Assembly: GCF_030409055.1 (NCBI RefSeq)
Contig: NZ_CP116619.1
Span: 5,386,109 to 5,450,108, forward strand
Origin: Trichocoleus desertorum NBK24
Lineage (GTDB): Bacteria > Cyanobacteriota > Cyanobacteriia > FACHB-46
Direction: 5' to 3'
DNA length: 64,000 bases
Shown: positions 9,479-19,168 of the stretch, piece by piece
Layout of the letters: the number at the start of each line of letters is the position of its first letter
Position numbering within the stretch: the first letter of the stretch is position 1
The notes under the pieces: model-generated
Told to the model about the DNA's origin: nothing
Seen by the model: the letters and a program-made list of their open reading frames with translations, nothing else
Database searches by the model: none
Program-made: the position numbers and the translations under genes

Positions 9479-9491
9479 GAATGGAATCTTT

Positions 9492-12400
9492 ATGTCCGAA
9501 AGACTCCATCGTTCTGTCTCTTCTGGTAATGACCCGTCTCAAAAGAGTGCTCAAGCTGTCACTGAAGCTAATGTTCGAGTGACAACAGCATTGGCACTGT
9601 GTCAAAGCGAGGAATTTAATCAGCAGATCCTTGACAGCAGTGATGACTGCATTAAGGTGTTGGATTTAGAGGGACGACTTCTGTTGATGAGCCGTGCAGG
9701 GCAAATGTTGCTGGGCATCCACGACATCACGCCTCTCCTCAGCACCTCTTGGATAGAGTTTTGGCAAGGCACAGATCAGCAAGCTGCAATTGAGGCGATC
9801 GCCAAAGCCAGAGCAGGCGAAGTTTTTACCTTTCAAGGCTATTGCCCGACGCTGGACGGCGAACCCAAATGGTGGGATATCAAAATTAGCCCGATTCGAG
9901 GGGCAGACGGACAAATTGAACGATTGTTGTGCATTTCGCGCGATATTACTGATCGCAGGCAGATGGAAGCAGCCTTGCGCGAATCAGAAGCAAAATACCG
10001 CATGTTGTTCGAGTCGATCGACGAGGGCTTCTGCATCTGCGAAATGCTGTTTGATGAGGACGGTGAACCCACTGACTATCGATTTCTCGAAGTGAATGCG
10101 GCATTTGAACGGCTAACCGGACTAGAGCAAGTGATCGGTAAAACGATACGGGAACTGGTTCCCAATCATGAAGCCTACTGGTTTGAGATCTATGGCAGAG
10201 TTGTGCGAACCAGGGAACCCGTTCGATTTGAGCAGCAAGCGATCGCAATGAACCGTTGGTTTGATGTCAACGCCTTTTGCATTGGAGAGCCGCAAAGTAA
10301 TCAGTTTGCCATTTTATTTACCAACATTAGCGAGGCAAAGCGCATCGAAGCTGAACGCAAAAAAGTTGAGCAGGAACGCGATCGCTTTCTTGCAGTCGGG
10401 TCAGATTTGCAAGTAATTATGAGCAGCCACGGGTATTTCCACTGGGTCAGCCCTGCCTTTGAGCGGGTTCTCGGCTGGACGCCTGACGAAATGACATCCC
10501 GCCCCTGGACTGATTTTCTCCATCCAGACGATATTTTCGCATCTGTGGCGGAAAGCGTCAGCGTATTGTCTGGCAACGAAACGTTTGCGTTTGAAAACCG
10601 CTATCGGCACAAAGACGGCTCCTACCGCTTGTTGCTCTGGAGAGCGCAGCCGCACTTAGAAGCACAAGTGCTTTACGCAACGGCGGTAGATATCACCGAA
10701 CGTAAACAGGTAGAAGTCGCCCTGCGTCAATCTGAAGAACACTATCGCACGTTGTTTGAGTCGCTCGACGAAGGCTTTTGCACCATTGAAGTACTATTCG
10801 ATGCCGAGGGCAAGCCGCTTGATCATCGCATTTTGCAAGCGAATCCATCATTTGAGCGGCAGTCTGGTATTGCCAACCCAGAAGGCAAAAGGGCTAGCGA
10901 ACTCACACCGGGACTGGAACAGTATTGGAATGACCTTTGTGCACAAGTCATTCACACAGGTGAGTCTATTCGCACTGAGGAGCGATCGAGCGCGTCCGAT
11001 CGCTGGTTCGACGTTTTGGTTTCGCGGGTCGGCGATGCAGCCATGCGCCAAGTGGCGATCGTGTTTACCGACATCAGCGATCGCAAACGGATGGAGATTG
11101 CCCTGCGGGAAAACGAGGAGCGTTTCCGCACCCTGGCAGATAATATGTCTCAATTCGCATGGATGGCAGACGAGACGGGTTGGATCTTCTGGTACAACCA
11201 GCGCTGGTTTAACTACACGGGAACGACCTTAGAGGAGATGCAGGGTTGGGGTTGGCAACAGGTGCATCATCCGGATCATGTCGAGCGCGTGGTTGAGCAT
11301 TTCCGCCACTGTTTTGAAACGGGTGAGCAATGGGAAGACACCTTTCCGCTCCGAAGCAGAGACGGAACCTATCGTTGGTTTCTATCTCGTGCCATCCCGA
11401 TTCGAGATGAGCAAGGACAAATTTTACGCTGGTTTGGCACGAATACTGATATCACCGATCGCAAACAGGCAGAAGCAGCTTTGCGGGAAAGCGAAAGCCG
11501 ACTGCGATTCATGTTGGATGCTTCCCAAATTGGCGAATGGGATCTCGACCTGACAACGCAACCCCACACCGCTCATCGATCGCTCAGACACGATCAAATC
11601 TTTGGTTATGAATCGCTACTACCGGAATGGAGCTACGACATCTTTTTAGCCCATGTTCACCCGGACGATCGCGCCGCTGTGGATGAAAAGTTTCAAGAAA
11701 CCCTTTCCGCCAGCACTAATTGGAACTTTGAATGTCGAATCATTCATCCGGATCAGAGTATTCATTGGATTTGGGTCCGCAGCAGTGTTTACTGTGACTC
11801 TAGTGGTACGCCCACTCGGTTGCTGGGCATGGTGGTCGATATTACCGAAGCGAAGCGCGACGAAGCTGAGCGCGAACGACTGCTACAGCAAGAAAAAGCG
11901 GCACGAGAAGAAGCCCAACGAGCCAATCGGATCAAAGATGAATTTCTCGCAGTGCTGTCCCATGAGTTGCGATCGCCCCTCAATCCAATTTTGGGCTGGT
12001 CAAAGCTATTACAAAACGGCAAGCTAGACGCAACCAGAACTCAGCAAGCCTTAAAGACAATCGAACGCAATGCCCAACTGCAAGCAGAGTTGATTGAAGA
12101 CCTGCTGGATGTGTCCCGCATTCTTCAAGGCAAGCTCAATCTAAACGTCACTTCGATCAATCTGGTTTCGATCATTCGAGCCGCGATGGAAACGGTACGG
12201 CTGGCGGCAGACGTGAAGTCAATCAAAGTAGAGGCAGACTTTGAACCCAACATCGGTTTGGTTTTCGGAGATGCCACTCGATTACAGCAAGTGATTTGGA
12301 ATTTGCTTTCCAATGCAGTCAAGTTCACGCCGGAAGGAGGACAGGTAAACATTCGGTCGGAACGCCTTGACTCATACGCTTGCGTCACAGTTAGCGATAC

Positions 12401-13040
12401 TGGACAAGGGATTGCGCCTGATTTTTTGCCCTATGTATTTGACTACTTCCGCCAATCTGACGCCACAACGACCCGAAAGTTTGGGGGACTAGGATTAGGG
12501 TTAGCAATCGTGCGGCATTTAGTGGAGCTGCATGGGGGCACAGTTGCAGCTGCCAGCCCAGGAGTTGGCATGGGTGCTACCTTTACGGTCAGGCTTCCAC
12601 TCATGCCCCTACAGGCGATCGCCAATCAGAGCAGCCAACTATCAAAGCCATTTTCTACCTTGAACGGGACTCAAGTTTTAGTCGTAGATGATGAACCGGA
12701 TTCCCGAGAGTTTGTAGCTTTTGTGCTGGAGCAAGCTGGAGCCACCGTACTCACCGCAACAACTGCCAATGAAGCCTTGACCCTGCTCGTTCGATCAAAG
12801 CCGAATGTGCTGCTGAGTGACATCGGCATGCCAGATATGGACGGCTATATGCTGATGCAACAGGTGAGAGCATTACTGCCAGAGCAGGGTGGACAAATTC
12901 CAGCGATCGCGCTTACTGCCTATGCAGGAGACTTCAACCAGCAACAAGCGCTAGCAGCAGGGTTCCAGAAGCACATCTCTAAGCCAGTAGAACCGGAGAA
13001 ATTGATTCAAGTGATTTCTAGCCTGATTAAGTCCACTTAG
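9492..13040 (+). CDS. Hybrid histidine kinase with six PAS domains and a receiver
   Basis: A 1182-residue soluble sensor. The start ATG 9492 is chosen over an upstream extension that overlaps the XRE gene out of frame. PAS-type units lie at about 40-155, 160-285, 295-405, 410-530, 535-660 and 662-790. PAS2 and PAS4 are near-duplicates (DEGFCICEMLFD and DEGFCTIEVLFD). A short coiled coil leads to HisKA with phospho-acceptor His824 (SHELRSP), then HATPase with N-box around 935 and DTGQG at 969-973. A C-terminal receiver has Asp1110 (LLSDIGMPDMDG). No membrane segment, so it senses a cytoplasmic cue. Output partner unknown; the co-transcribed XRE protein is a candidate. Confidence 0.9.
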   Translation: MSERLHRSVSSGNDPSQKSAQAVTEANVRVTTALALCQSEEFNQQILDSSDDCIKVLDLEGRLLLMSRAGQMLLGIHDITPLLSTSWIEFWQGTDQQAAIEAIAKARAGEVFTFQGYCPTLDGEPKWWDIKISPIRGADGQIERLLCISRDITDRRQMEAALRESEAKYRMLFESIDEGFCICEMLFDEDGEPTDYRFLEVNAAFERLTGLEQVIGKTIRELVPNHEAYWFEIYGRVVRTREPVRFEQQAIAMNRWFDVNAFCIGEPQSNQFAILFTNISEAKRIEAERKKVEQERDRFLAVGSDLQVIMSSHGYFHWVSPAFERVLGWTPDEMTSRPWTDFLHPDDIFASVAESVSVLSGNETFAFENRYRHKDGSYRLLLWRAQPHLEAQVLYATAVDITERKQVEVALRQSEEHYRTLFESLDEGFCTIEVLFDAEGKPLDHRILQANPSFERQSGIANPEGKRASELTPGLEQYWNDLCAQVIHTGESIRTEERSSASDRWFDVLVSRVGDAAMRQVAIVFTDISDRKRMEIALRENEERFRTLADNMSQFAWMADETGWIFWYNQRWFNYTGTTLEEMQGWGWQQVHHPDHVERVVEHFRHCFETGEQWEDTFPLRSRDGTYRWFLSRAIPIRDEQGQILRWFGTNTDITDRKQAEAALRESESRLRFMLDASQIGEWDLDLTTQPHTAHRSLRHDQIFGYESLLPEWSYDIFLAHVHPDDRAAVDEKFQETLSASTNWNFECRIIHPDQSIHWIWVRSSVYCDSSGTPTRLLGMVVDITEAKRDEAERERLLQQEKAAREEAQRANRIKDEFLAVLSHELRSPLNPILGWSKLLQNGKLDATRTQQALKTIERNAQLQAELIEDLLDVSRILQGKLNLNVTSINLVSIIRAAMETVRLAADVKSIKVEADFEPNIGLVFGDATRLQQVIWNLLSNAVKFTPEGGQVNIRSERLDSYACVTVSDTGQGIAPDFLPYVFDYFRQSDATTTRKFGGLGLGLAIVRHLVELHGGTVAAASPGVGMGATFTVRLPLMPLQAIANQSSQLSKPFSTLNGTQVLVVDDEPDSREFVAFVLEQAGATVLTATTANEALTLLVRSKPNVLLSDIGMPDMDGYMLMQQVRALLPEQGGQIPAIALTAYAGDFNQQQALAAGFQKHISKPVEPEKLIQVISSLIKST

Positions 13041-13070
13041 CGATCGCCTGGACTGGATGGAGCGATCGCT
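13039..13070. terminator. HIP1-pair hairpin between convergent genes
   Basis: AGCGATCGC (13039-13047) and GCGATCGCT (13062-13070) pair perfectly with a 14-nt loop. It lies in the 37-bp gap between the convergent kinase (stop at 13040) and the PHP gene (stop at 13078), so it may act in both directions. No T-run is present on either side. Confidence 0.45.
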
Positions 13071-13077
13071 CACAAAT

Positions 13078-13926
13078 CTAATTTGGTGAAGCACTAGCTT
13101 GACGTAGATTTGCTGCGGCTTGCTTAATCGGTTGCAGTAAGGCGAGAGAGATTCGCAAGCTATTTAAGGATGTGTTGTCTGACTGCTTGCTGTCAGGGTG
13201 AGGGCCATGAAAATCACTGCCACCGCTCATCAACAACCCATATTGAATGCAGAGCTTCTCTAGCTTCCGCGATTGCTTCAGACTGTGGTTCGGATGATAA
13301 ACTTCTATGCCCATGAGACCTGCGGCGACTAATCCTGGGAGGGTTTCTTCTACTTCTCCGCCGCGAAATAGATAAGGATGTGCCCACACCGGAACAGCAT
13401 CACACGTGCGTAATAACTGAAGGCCATCGATCGCTGAGAATTTCTCGTAATGCTCATAGGCGGGCTTGTCATCGCCTAGCCAACGATCGAATGCTTCTCT
13501 AGCCGATGGAATATGGCCCGCTCTGACCAAGGCTGTAGCAATGTGGGGCCGACCAGGAGCCATGCCTTCGCCCATTTCAGGTAGCTGGATCGGGTAGCCC
13601 AGTTCGGTGAGCTTAGCTACCATCTTTTCGGCCCGCCGCTTGCGGCCTGCTAAGCGCTCTGCTAAAGGTGTTTCTAATTTGTCGCGATCGGGATAGAAAC
13701 CTAAGATGTGGAGAGAGCGATCGCAATGCACAGTACTGAGTTCTAGCCCAGGCACAATTTCTAAATCATGGGCAGTGGCAGCAGCCAAAGCTTCGTCCCA
13801 ACCGCCTAAAGTGTCATGGTCGGTGATAGCTAAGGCTTGTACCCCCGTCTGGGCCGCCAACGCCACGAGTTGAGTTGGGGTGAGGGTACCATCTGAGTAG
13901 GTGGTGTGGCAGTGAAGTTCGAGCAT
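13078..13926 (-). CDS. PHP-domain metal-dependent phosphoesterase
   Basis: A 282-residue PHP protein. The N-terminal HCHTTYSDG (His5, His7, Asp12) and ITDHD near 37-41 are the metal-binding motifs. Later ligands appear in WAHPYLF and GSDFHGPH. This matches the stand-alone PHP family that includes the RNase AM / nucleoside 3',5'-bisphosphate phosphatase (YciV) type, with the usual insertion after the first third. Likely reaction: removal of phosphate from a nucleotide or from 5' ends of small RNA. It converges on the six-PAS kinase gene and is divergent from clpC. Confidence 0.85.
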   Translation of the reverse strand: MLELHCHTTYSDGTLTPTQLVALAAQTGVQALAITDHDTLGGWDEALAAATAHDLEIVPGLELSTVHCDRSLHILGFYPDRDKLETPLAERLAGRKRRAEKMVAKLTELGYPIQLPEMGEGMAPGRPHIATALVRAGHIPSAREAFDRWLGDDKPAYEHYEKFSAIDGLQLLRTCDAVPVWAHPYLFRGGEVEETLPGLVAAGLMGIEVYHPNHSLKQSRKLEKLCIQYGLLMSGGSDFHGPHPDSKQSDNTSLNSLRISLALLQPIKQAAANLRQASASPN

Positions 13927-14366
13927 CTTTAACTATTGTTAGCTATTACTATTGTCAGCTAATTAGATTTTTAGGTAAGTAGAATTGCCGCTCCATTCAG
14001 ATTGTCAGCTCATTGGGCCGTTAAGGTTTGCGAAGAGGCAAGGAGAGGCGATCGCTGAGTATAACGCGCTCTGAGTGTGACTGTGGTAACAGTAATATGC
14101 GGCAACTACCCGCACCGACTTCGGTTCTCCTCACTACTCTAGGGGTGAGAGAGCGCTACAGTAAGTCTAAGGAAATCAACAAAAGTTCATACAGGCTGCT
14201 TTGTTGTTGGAGGTGATTGCCTGTTGGATTACTGGCTGAGTGACTGGAGCGTTAGTAGATGCTGATTTGGATATTGACTATTCCTAACCCTGCTAAATCA
14301 TCTACTGGACTGCTCGGTGCAGCCATTTCATTTGCAGCCGAAATCGCTCGGTAAGGGAAACTCACC
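13927..14366. other. Divergent intergenic region upstream of clpC
   Basis: 440 bp between the PHP gene (minus) and clpC (plus). A 62-codon frame at 14028-14216 has no recognisable composition or start signal and is not called. The region must contain the clpC promoter and leader. I see no CtsR-like direct repeats or strong hairpin. Confidence 0.4.
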
Positions 14367-16853
14367 ATGTTCGAACTTTTTACAGAGAAGGCCATTAAGG
14401 CAGTCATGCTATCCCAGGAAGAAGCACGTCGCCTGGGACATAACCTCGTGGGAACCGAGCAAATCCTCCTAGGACTGATTGGCGAGAAGACGGGGATTGC
14501 CGCTAAAGTCTTACTTCACTTAGGCGTCAGCCTCAAAGACGCTCGGATTGAAGTTGAAAAAATTATTGGTCGGGGGTCTGGCTTTGTACCCGCTGAACTG
14601 CCCTTTACCCCCAAAGTCAAACGTGTATTTGAATCAGCTCTAGCAGAATCTCGCCAATTGGGACAGAACTACATTGGCCCTGAGCACCTATTACTGGGCT
14701 TGATCCGCGATGGCGAAGGAGTTGCGGTCAAAGTTCTAGAGCGGTTGAACATCGACAAAGGTGAAGTGCGATCGCGGGTTCTAGAAGCGATTGGTAATGC
14801 TCCTGCGGGGGCAGCGGCTCGTTCTCAAGAGCGCGGTTCTGACAAGCGTCCTAGTAAGCTCCGAACCTTAGAAGAGTTTGGCACCAACCTGACTCAAATG
14901 GCAATCGATGGCAAGCTTGACCCGATGGTGGGTCGCCAGAAAGAAATCGATCGAGCGGTGCAAATTTTGGGTCGTCGCACCAAAAACAACCCGGTTCTAA
15001 TTGGTGAACCTGGGGTTGGTAAGACCGCGATCGCCGAAGGTCTAGCTCAACGTATTTCTGACCATGCTGTGCCTGATACTCTGTTTGGCAAACAGGTGAT
15101 CAGCTTGAGTATGGGTTCTTTGATCTCTGGCACCCGTTATCGCGGAGATTTTGAAGAGCGCCTCAAGAATATTGTGGCAGAAGTGCGAGAAGCGGGAAAC
15201 GTCATTCTGGTGATCGACGAAATCCATACCCTGGTGGGTGCGGGTAGTGTAGAGGGCGGCATGGATGCTGCCAACTTGCTCAAGCCTGCCCTAGCCCGTG
15301 GCGAGTTCCAGTGCATTGGCGCTACCACTTTGGATGAATACCGCAAGCACATTGAGAAAGATGCTGCCTTAGAGCGTCGCTTCCAACCGATTATGGTGGG
15401 CGAGCCGTCTGTAGATGAAACCATTGAAATTCTGCACGGACTACGCGATCGCTATGAGCAGCACCATAAAGTGGCAATTGCTGATCTAGCTCTAGAAGCG
15501 GCTGCTAAGCTTTCCGATCGCTACATCTCCGATCGCTTTCTACCCGACAAAGCCATTGACCTGATTGACGAAGCAGGGTCACGAGTGCGTTTGAGCCACT
15601 CTAAGACTTCTGCCACCAAAGCGTTGAAGCAAGAGTTGCGTCAAGTGACTCAAGACAAAGATGCGGCTGTGGTTGCTCAGGACTTTGACCAAGCGGGCCA
15701 CCTGCGCGATCGCGAATTAGAGCTAGAAACTCAAATTAAAGCGACTACTGCATCTGAGCAACAAGTCAGCAACACGCTAGCCAATCGGCCTGTGGTTGAT
15801 GAAGAAGACATTGCCCAAATTGTGGCTTCTTGGACGGGGGTACCTGTCAACAAGCTCACCGAGTCAGAATCAGAGTTGTTGCTGCACTTAGAAGACACGC
15901 TACACCAGCGCTTGATTGGTCAAGAAGAAGCAGTAACAGCAGTGTCTCGCGCCATTCGTCGAGCGCGGGTGGGCCTCAAAGATCCCAATCGCCCGATCGC
16001 GAGCTTTATCTTCTCTGGGCCGACTGGAGTGGGTAAAACAGAGCTGACCAAGGCTCTAGCTGCTTATTTCTTCGGCTCCGAAGAGGCCATGATTCGCCTC
16101 GATATGTCTGAGTACATGGAGCGTCATACGGTTTCCAAGTTGGTAGGTTCGCCTCCCGGTTACGTGGGTTATGACGAAGGCGGTCAGCTCACCGAGGCAG
16201 TCCGTCGTCGGCCTTACACAGTCGTGCTATTTGACGAAATCGAAAAAGCGCATCCCGATGTCTTTAACCTGCTGTTGCAGATCCTCGAAGATGGTCGCTT
16301 AACTGACGCTCATGGTCGCACCGTAGACTTCAAGAACACGCTGCTGATCTTGACTTCTAATATTGGTTCTCGCGTCATCGAGAAAGGGGGCGGTGGCCTT
16401 GGTTTCGACCTCGCGACCGAGACTCAATCCGAAGCACAGTACAACCGCGTGCGATCGCTGCTCAATGAGGAACTGAAGCAGTTCTTCCGTCCAGAATTGC
16501 TCAACCGCCTCGACGAGATTATTGTCTTCCGTCAACTCACCCGTGAGGAAGTGAAGCAAATCTCGGATCTCATGGTGCGCGAACTCTCCGACCGCCTCCG
16601 GGAAGAACAGGGCATTACCCTGCAAATCACAGAGCGGATGAAAGATCGCTTAGTAGCAGAAGGCTACAACCCTAGCTACGGGGCGCGATCGCTACGTCGA
16701 ACCATTACTCGCCTCTTAGAAGATGCCTTGGCTGAGGCAATTTTGTCAGGCCGCATCTATAGTGGCGCGATCGCAGTGGTCGATGTTGGTGAAGACGGGC
16801 AAGTGCAAGTCCATCCGGAGACGCAAGCTGCCTTGATCCCCGCGATCGCGTAA
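14367..16853 (+). CDS. clpC: ATP-dependent Clp protease ATP-binding subunit ClpC
   Basis: An 828-residue HSP100 chaperone. The double Clp_N repeat is at 1-140. The first AAA+ module has Walker A GEPGVGKT at 213-220 and Walker B LVIDEIH. A UVR-type middle domain is at about 420-460. The second AAA+ module has GPTGVGKT at 551-558, and a C-terminal D2-small domain follows. Length and order match cyanobacterial and chloroplast ClpC. It unfolds substrates and feeds them to ClpP/ClpR; in cyanobacteria it is usually essential. It is monocistronic, followed by a strong terminator. Confidence 0.97.
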   Translation: MFELFTEKAIKAVMLSQEEARRLGHNLVGTEQILLGLIGEKTGIAAKVLLHLGVSLKDARIEVEKIIGRGSGFVPAELPFTPKVKRVFESALAESRQLGQNYIGPEHLLLGLIRDGEGVAVKVLERLNIDKGEVRSRVLEAIGNAPAGAAARSQERGSDKRPSKLRTLEEFGTNLTQMAIDGKLDPMVGRQKEIDRAVQILGRRTKNNPVLIGEPGVGKTAIAEGLAQRISDHAVPDTLFGKQVISLSMGSLISGTRYRGDFEERLKNIVAEVREAGNVILVIDEIHTLVGAGSVEGGMDAANLLKPALARGEFQCIGATTLDEYRKHIEKDAALERRFQPIMVGEPSVDETIEILHGLRDRYEQHHKVAIADLALEAAAKLSDRYISDRFLPDKAIDLIDEAGSRVRLSHSKTSATKALKQELRQVTQDKDAAVVAQDFDQAGHLRDRELELETQIKATTASEQQVSNTLANRPVVDEEDIAQIVASWTGVPVNKLTESESELLLHLEDTLHQRLIGQEEAVTAVSRAIRRARVGLKDPNRPIASFIFSGPTGVGKTELTKALAAYFFGSEEAMIRLDMSEYMERHTVSKLVGSPPGYVGYDEGGQLTEAVRRRPYTVVLFDEIEKAHPDVFNLLLQILEDGRLTDAHGRTVDFKNTLLILTSNIGSRVIEKGGGGLGFDLATETQSEAQYNRVRSLLNEELKQFFRPELLNRLDEIIVFRQLTREEVKQISDLMVRELSDRLREEQGITLQITERMKDRLVAEGYNPSYGARSLRRTITRLLEDALAEAILSGRIYSGAIAVVDVGEDGQVQVHPETQAALIPAIA

Positions 16854-16878
16854 CAACTTCAAACCAACCTAATCGAGT

Positions 16879-16907
16879 CCCTGGTTTTACAACCGGGGGC
16901 TTTTTTT
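16879..16907 (+). terminator. Intrinsic terminator of clpC
   Basis: CCCTGGTT (16879-16886) pairs with AACCGGGG (16891-16898) with one T-G wobble and a 4-nt loop, followed by a run of seven T at 16901-16907. It lies 25 bp after the clpC stop codon. Confidence 0.9.
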
Positions 16908-16958
16908 CTTGAGATTGTACGAAAGCAAAGATCTATAAATCGCCTGAAAGACGCGATA

Positions 16959-18839
16959 TTACCAAATGATTTTGGCGAGGGGGACTGAGTTGAGATTCAA
17001 ATCAAGCCAGGGGGGAGCTGAGGCAATTAGCTCAGTGGCTTGTTCGACTGCTACAGGTTTAGAAAACAGATAGCCCTGCCCAAAGTCACAACCAAGTGCC
17101 TTGAGCTGAGCGAGCTGTTCAGCGGTTTCGATGCCCTCAGCGACAACAGTTAGCCCTAATGAATGAGCAATGTTGATGATCAGAGGCACCAATCCTGAAC
17201 CTTCGGAGCTATCTGTCAGCCGTTGCACAAAGGAGCGATCGATTTTGAGGATATTGATCGGAAAAGAGTGTAAGTAACTCAAAGAAGAATATCCTGTGCC
17301 AAAGTCGTCAATGCTGAGCTGAATTTGCCGTTCTCGCAGCTCTTGAAACATGACACTCGCCGATTGAGGATTTTCCATAATCACACTTTCGGTAATCTCC
17401 AGCTTTAAAGCTTGAGGATTAACTTGAGTGTCGGCCAAGATTTGATCAATTTGCTCCACTAAATCTGGCTGAGCGACCTGTCGAGCTGACAAATTAACAC
17501 TGATCGAGAGAGCCAGGTCGGGTAAGCTGTTTGCTTGCCACTGACAGAGCTGCTGGCATGCTTCTCGCAACACCCAATAGCCAATCTGAGTAATTAAACC
17601 TGTTTCTTCTGCAATGGGAATAAATGTGGCGGGTGATAGTAGACCCTGCTGGGGGTGTTGCCAACGAACCAAGGCTTCAAATCCCATTAAACGGTGGTTA
17701 TGCAGTGCCACAATGGGTTGATAATGCACCACAAATTCTTGCTGTTGAATGGCTCGGCGCAGGTCTGTTTCCAGGTGCAAAAGCTGGAGCGCTTTGGTAT
17801 GCATGATGGGATCAAAGACTTGATATTGTCCTCGACCTAACGCTTTAGCACGATACATAGCCGTGTCTGCATCTCGTAGCAAGTGCTCAGGCTGCTCATG
17901 TTCAGCATGGTTGAGGGTAATGCCAATGCTAGCGTTGATAAACACTTCATACCTTGCCAGTTTAAACGGTTGGGCTAAGGCACTCAGGATCTGATCAGCG
18001 ATTTGAGTAGCACTATCGAGGTTAGTAATATCTGTCAGAAGAATGGCAAACTCATCTCCCCCTAAGCGAGCAAGGGTATGGTGTGGGCTGAGACATTGCT
18101 CTAGCCGACGAGCGATCGCTACTAGCAGCTCATCCCCGACCAAGTGTCCCAAAGAATCATTGACGACCTTAAAGCGATCGCAGTCAAGAAATAAAACCGC
18201 AAATTGATAATCTGCTTCTGTCTTCGCTTGTTGGAGGGACTGCACCAGCCGTTCCATGAATAAAGCTCGATTAGGTAAATCTGTCAGGGCATCGTGCAGC
18301 GCCATTTTGAGGAGTTCAGCTTGAAGTTGTTGGCGCTCATAGACCTGCTGCTGCAACTCTTGGTTAGTAATTTCTAGCTGATAGGTGCGTTCTTTTACCC
18401 TGGCTTCTAATTGGGTATTCAGCTCCTCATTCTTTAGTTCAGAGGCTCTTAGCGCGAGTTGATTTTGCACTCTCGCTAAAACTTCCTGCACCTGAAAAGG
18501 TTTGGTAATGTAGTCTGCGCCCCCCACATCAAATGCTTTTGCTTTATCAAGCCCCTCATTCAAAGCACTTAAAAAAATCACAGGAACTCTAGCGGTTTGC
18601 GAATTTGCTTTGAGATGCTGGCAGACTTCATATCCGTCCATCTCTGGCATCATAATGTCCAGCAAAATTAGGTCTGGCTGGACAGTCTGCACAGCAGTCA
18701 GAGCCATTGTGCCATTGAGGGCTTTGCGGACGTTATACCCCTCTTTGCTCAAAATGGTCGCGAGCAGGCGTAGATTTTCCGGGGTATCGTCAACAACCAG
18801 GATGTCTGCTGGGGTAGGCTCAGCTTGGCTAACATTCAT
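16959..18839 (-). CDS. Response regulator with GGDEF and EAL domains (cyclic di-GMP)
   Basis: A 626-residue protein. The receiver is at 12-130 with phospho-acceptor Asp61 (LLDIMMPEMDGY). A coiled coil at about 132-178 links it to a diguanylate cyclase domain with intact GGDEF at 260-264. An RxxD inhibitory site is not seen upstream of it. A phosphodiesterase domain begins with the EAL motif at 388-390 and has ESVIMENP and DDFGTGYSSL. Both catalytic signatures look complete, so it could make or break cyclic di-GMP depending on phosphorylation. It converges on clpC, and a hybrid kinase gene lies upstream on the same strand as a possible partner. Confidence 0.93.
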   Translation of the reverse strand: MNVSQAEPTPADILVVDDTPENLRLLATILSKEGYNVRKALNGTMALTAVQTVQPDLILLDIMMPEMDGYEVCQHLKANSQTARVPVIFLSALNEGLDKAKAFDVGGADYITKPFQVQEVLARVQNQLALRASELKNEELNTQLEARVKERTYQLEITNQELQQQVYERQQLQAELLKMALHDALTDLPNRALFMERLVQSLQQAKTEADYQFAVLFLDCDRFKVVNDSLGHLVGDELLVAIARRLEQCLSPHHTLARLGGDEFAILLTDITNLDSATQIADQILSALAQPFKLARYEVFINASIGITLNHAEHEQPEHLLRDADTAMYRAKALGRGQYQVFDPIMHTKALQLLHLETDLRRAIQQQEFVVHYQPIVALHNHRLMGFEALVRWQHPQQGLLSPATFIPIAEETGLITQIGYWVLREACQQLCQWQANSLPDLALSISVNLSARQVAQPDLVEQIDQILADTQVNPQALKLEITESVIMENPQSASVMFQELRERQIQLSIDDFGTGYSSLSYLHSFPINILKIDRSFVQRLTDSSEGSGLVPLIINIAHSLGLTVVAEGIETAEQLAQLKALGCDFGQGYLFSKPVAVEQATELIASAPPWLDLNLNSVPLAKIIW

Positions 18840-19168
18840 GAAGATTTATTGCCTTCTCATTTCCCTATAGCTGGCTGATAAAAGCGGCGTGATGATCAGA
18901 AATCATCACAGAAGTAGCGCGTAATTTCACTAGCAAACTCATCAATTTGATGAATGCTTAATCTGATCTAGCGAACTTTAAAGGGTTTCCATATTAAGTT
19001 TAGTCCTGAGTCAAGGCAGTCCTCAACTTTACTATCTCTACAAGATGAGACAAATTGTTCAGCCAGAAAATCAAATATGGGTCAGTATTCCCCGAAGGAA
19101 GCAAATTTAAACTGATTTAAAACCGGATTTAGAAGTAGAAATTGAGCGATCGCGACTTAACGAGTGGC
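18840..19168. other. Intergenic region between two minus-strand signalling genes
   Basis: 329 bp, A/T-rich, without a reading frame. It should contain the promoter of the GGDEF-EAL gene. No repeat or terminator-like hairpin was noticed. Confidence 0.4.

Noticed and set aside
14028-14216. 62-codon plus-strand frame upstream of clpC
   Set aside because: No ribosome-binding site, odd composition, and it fills what should be the clpC control region.
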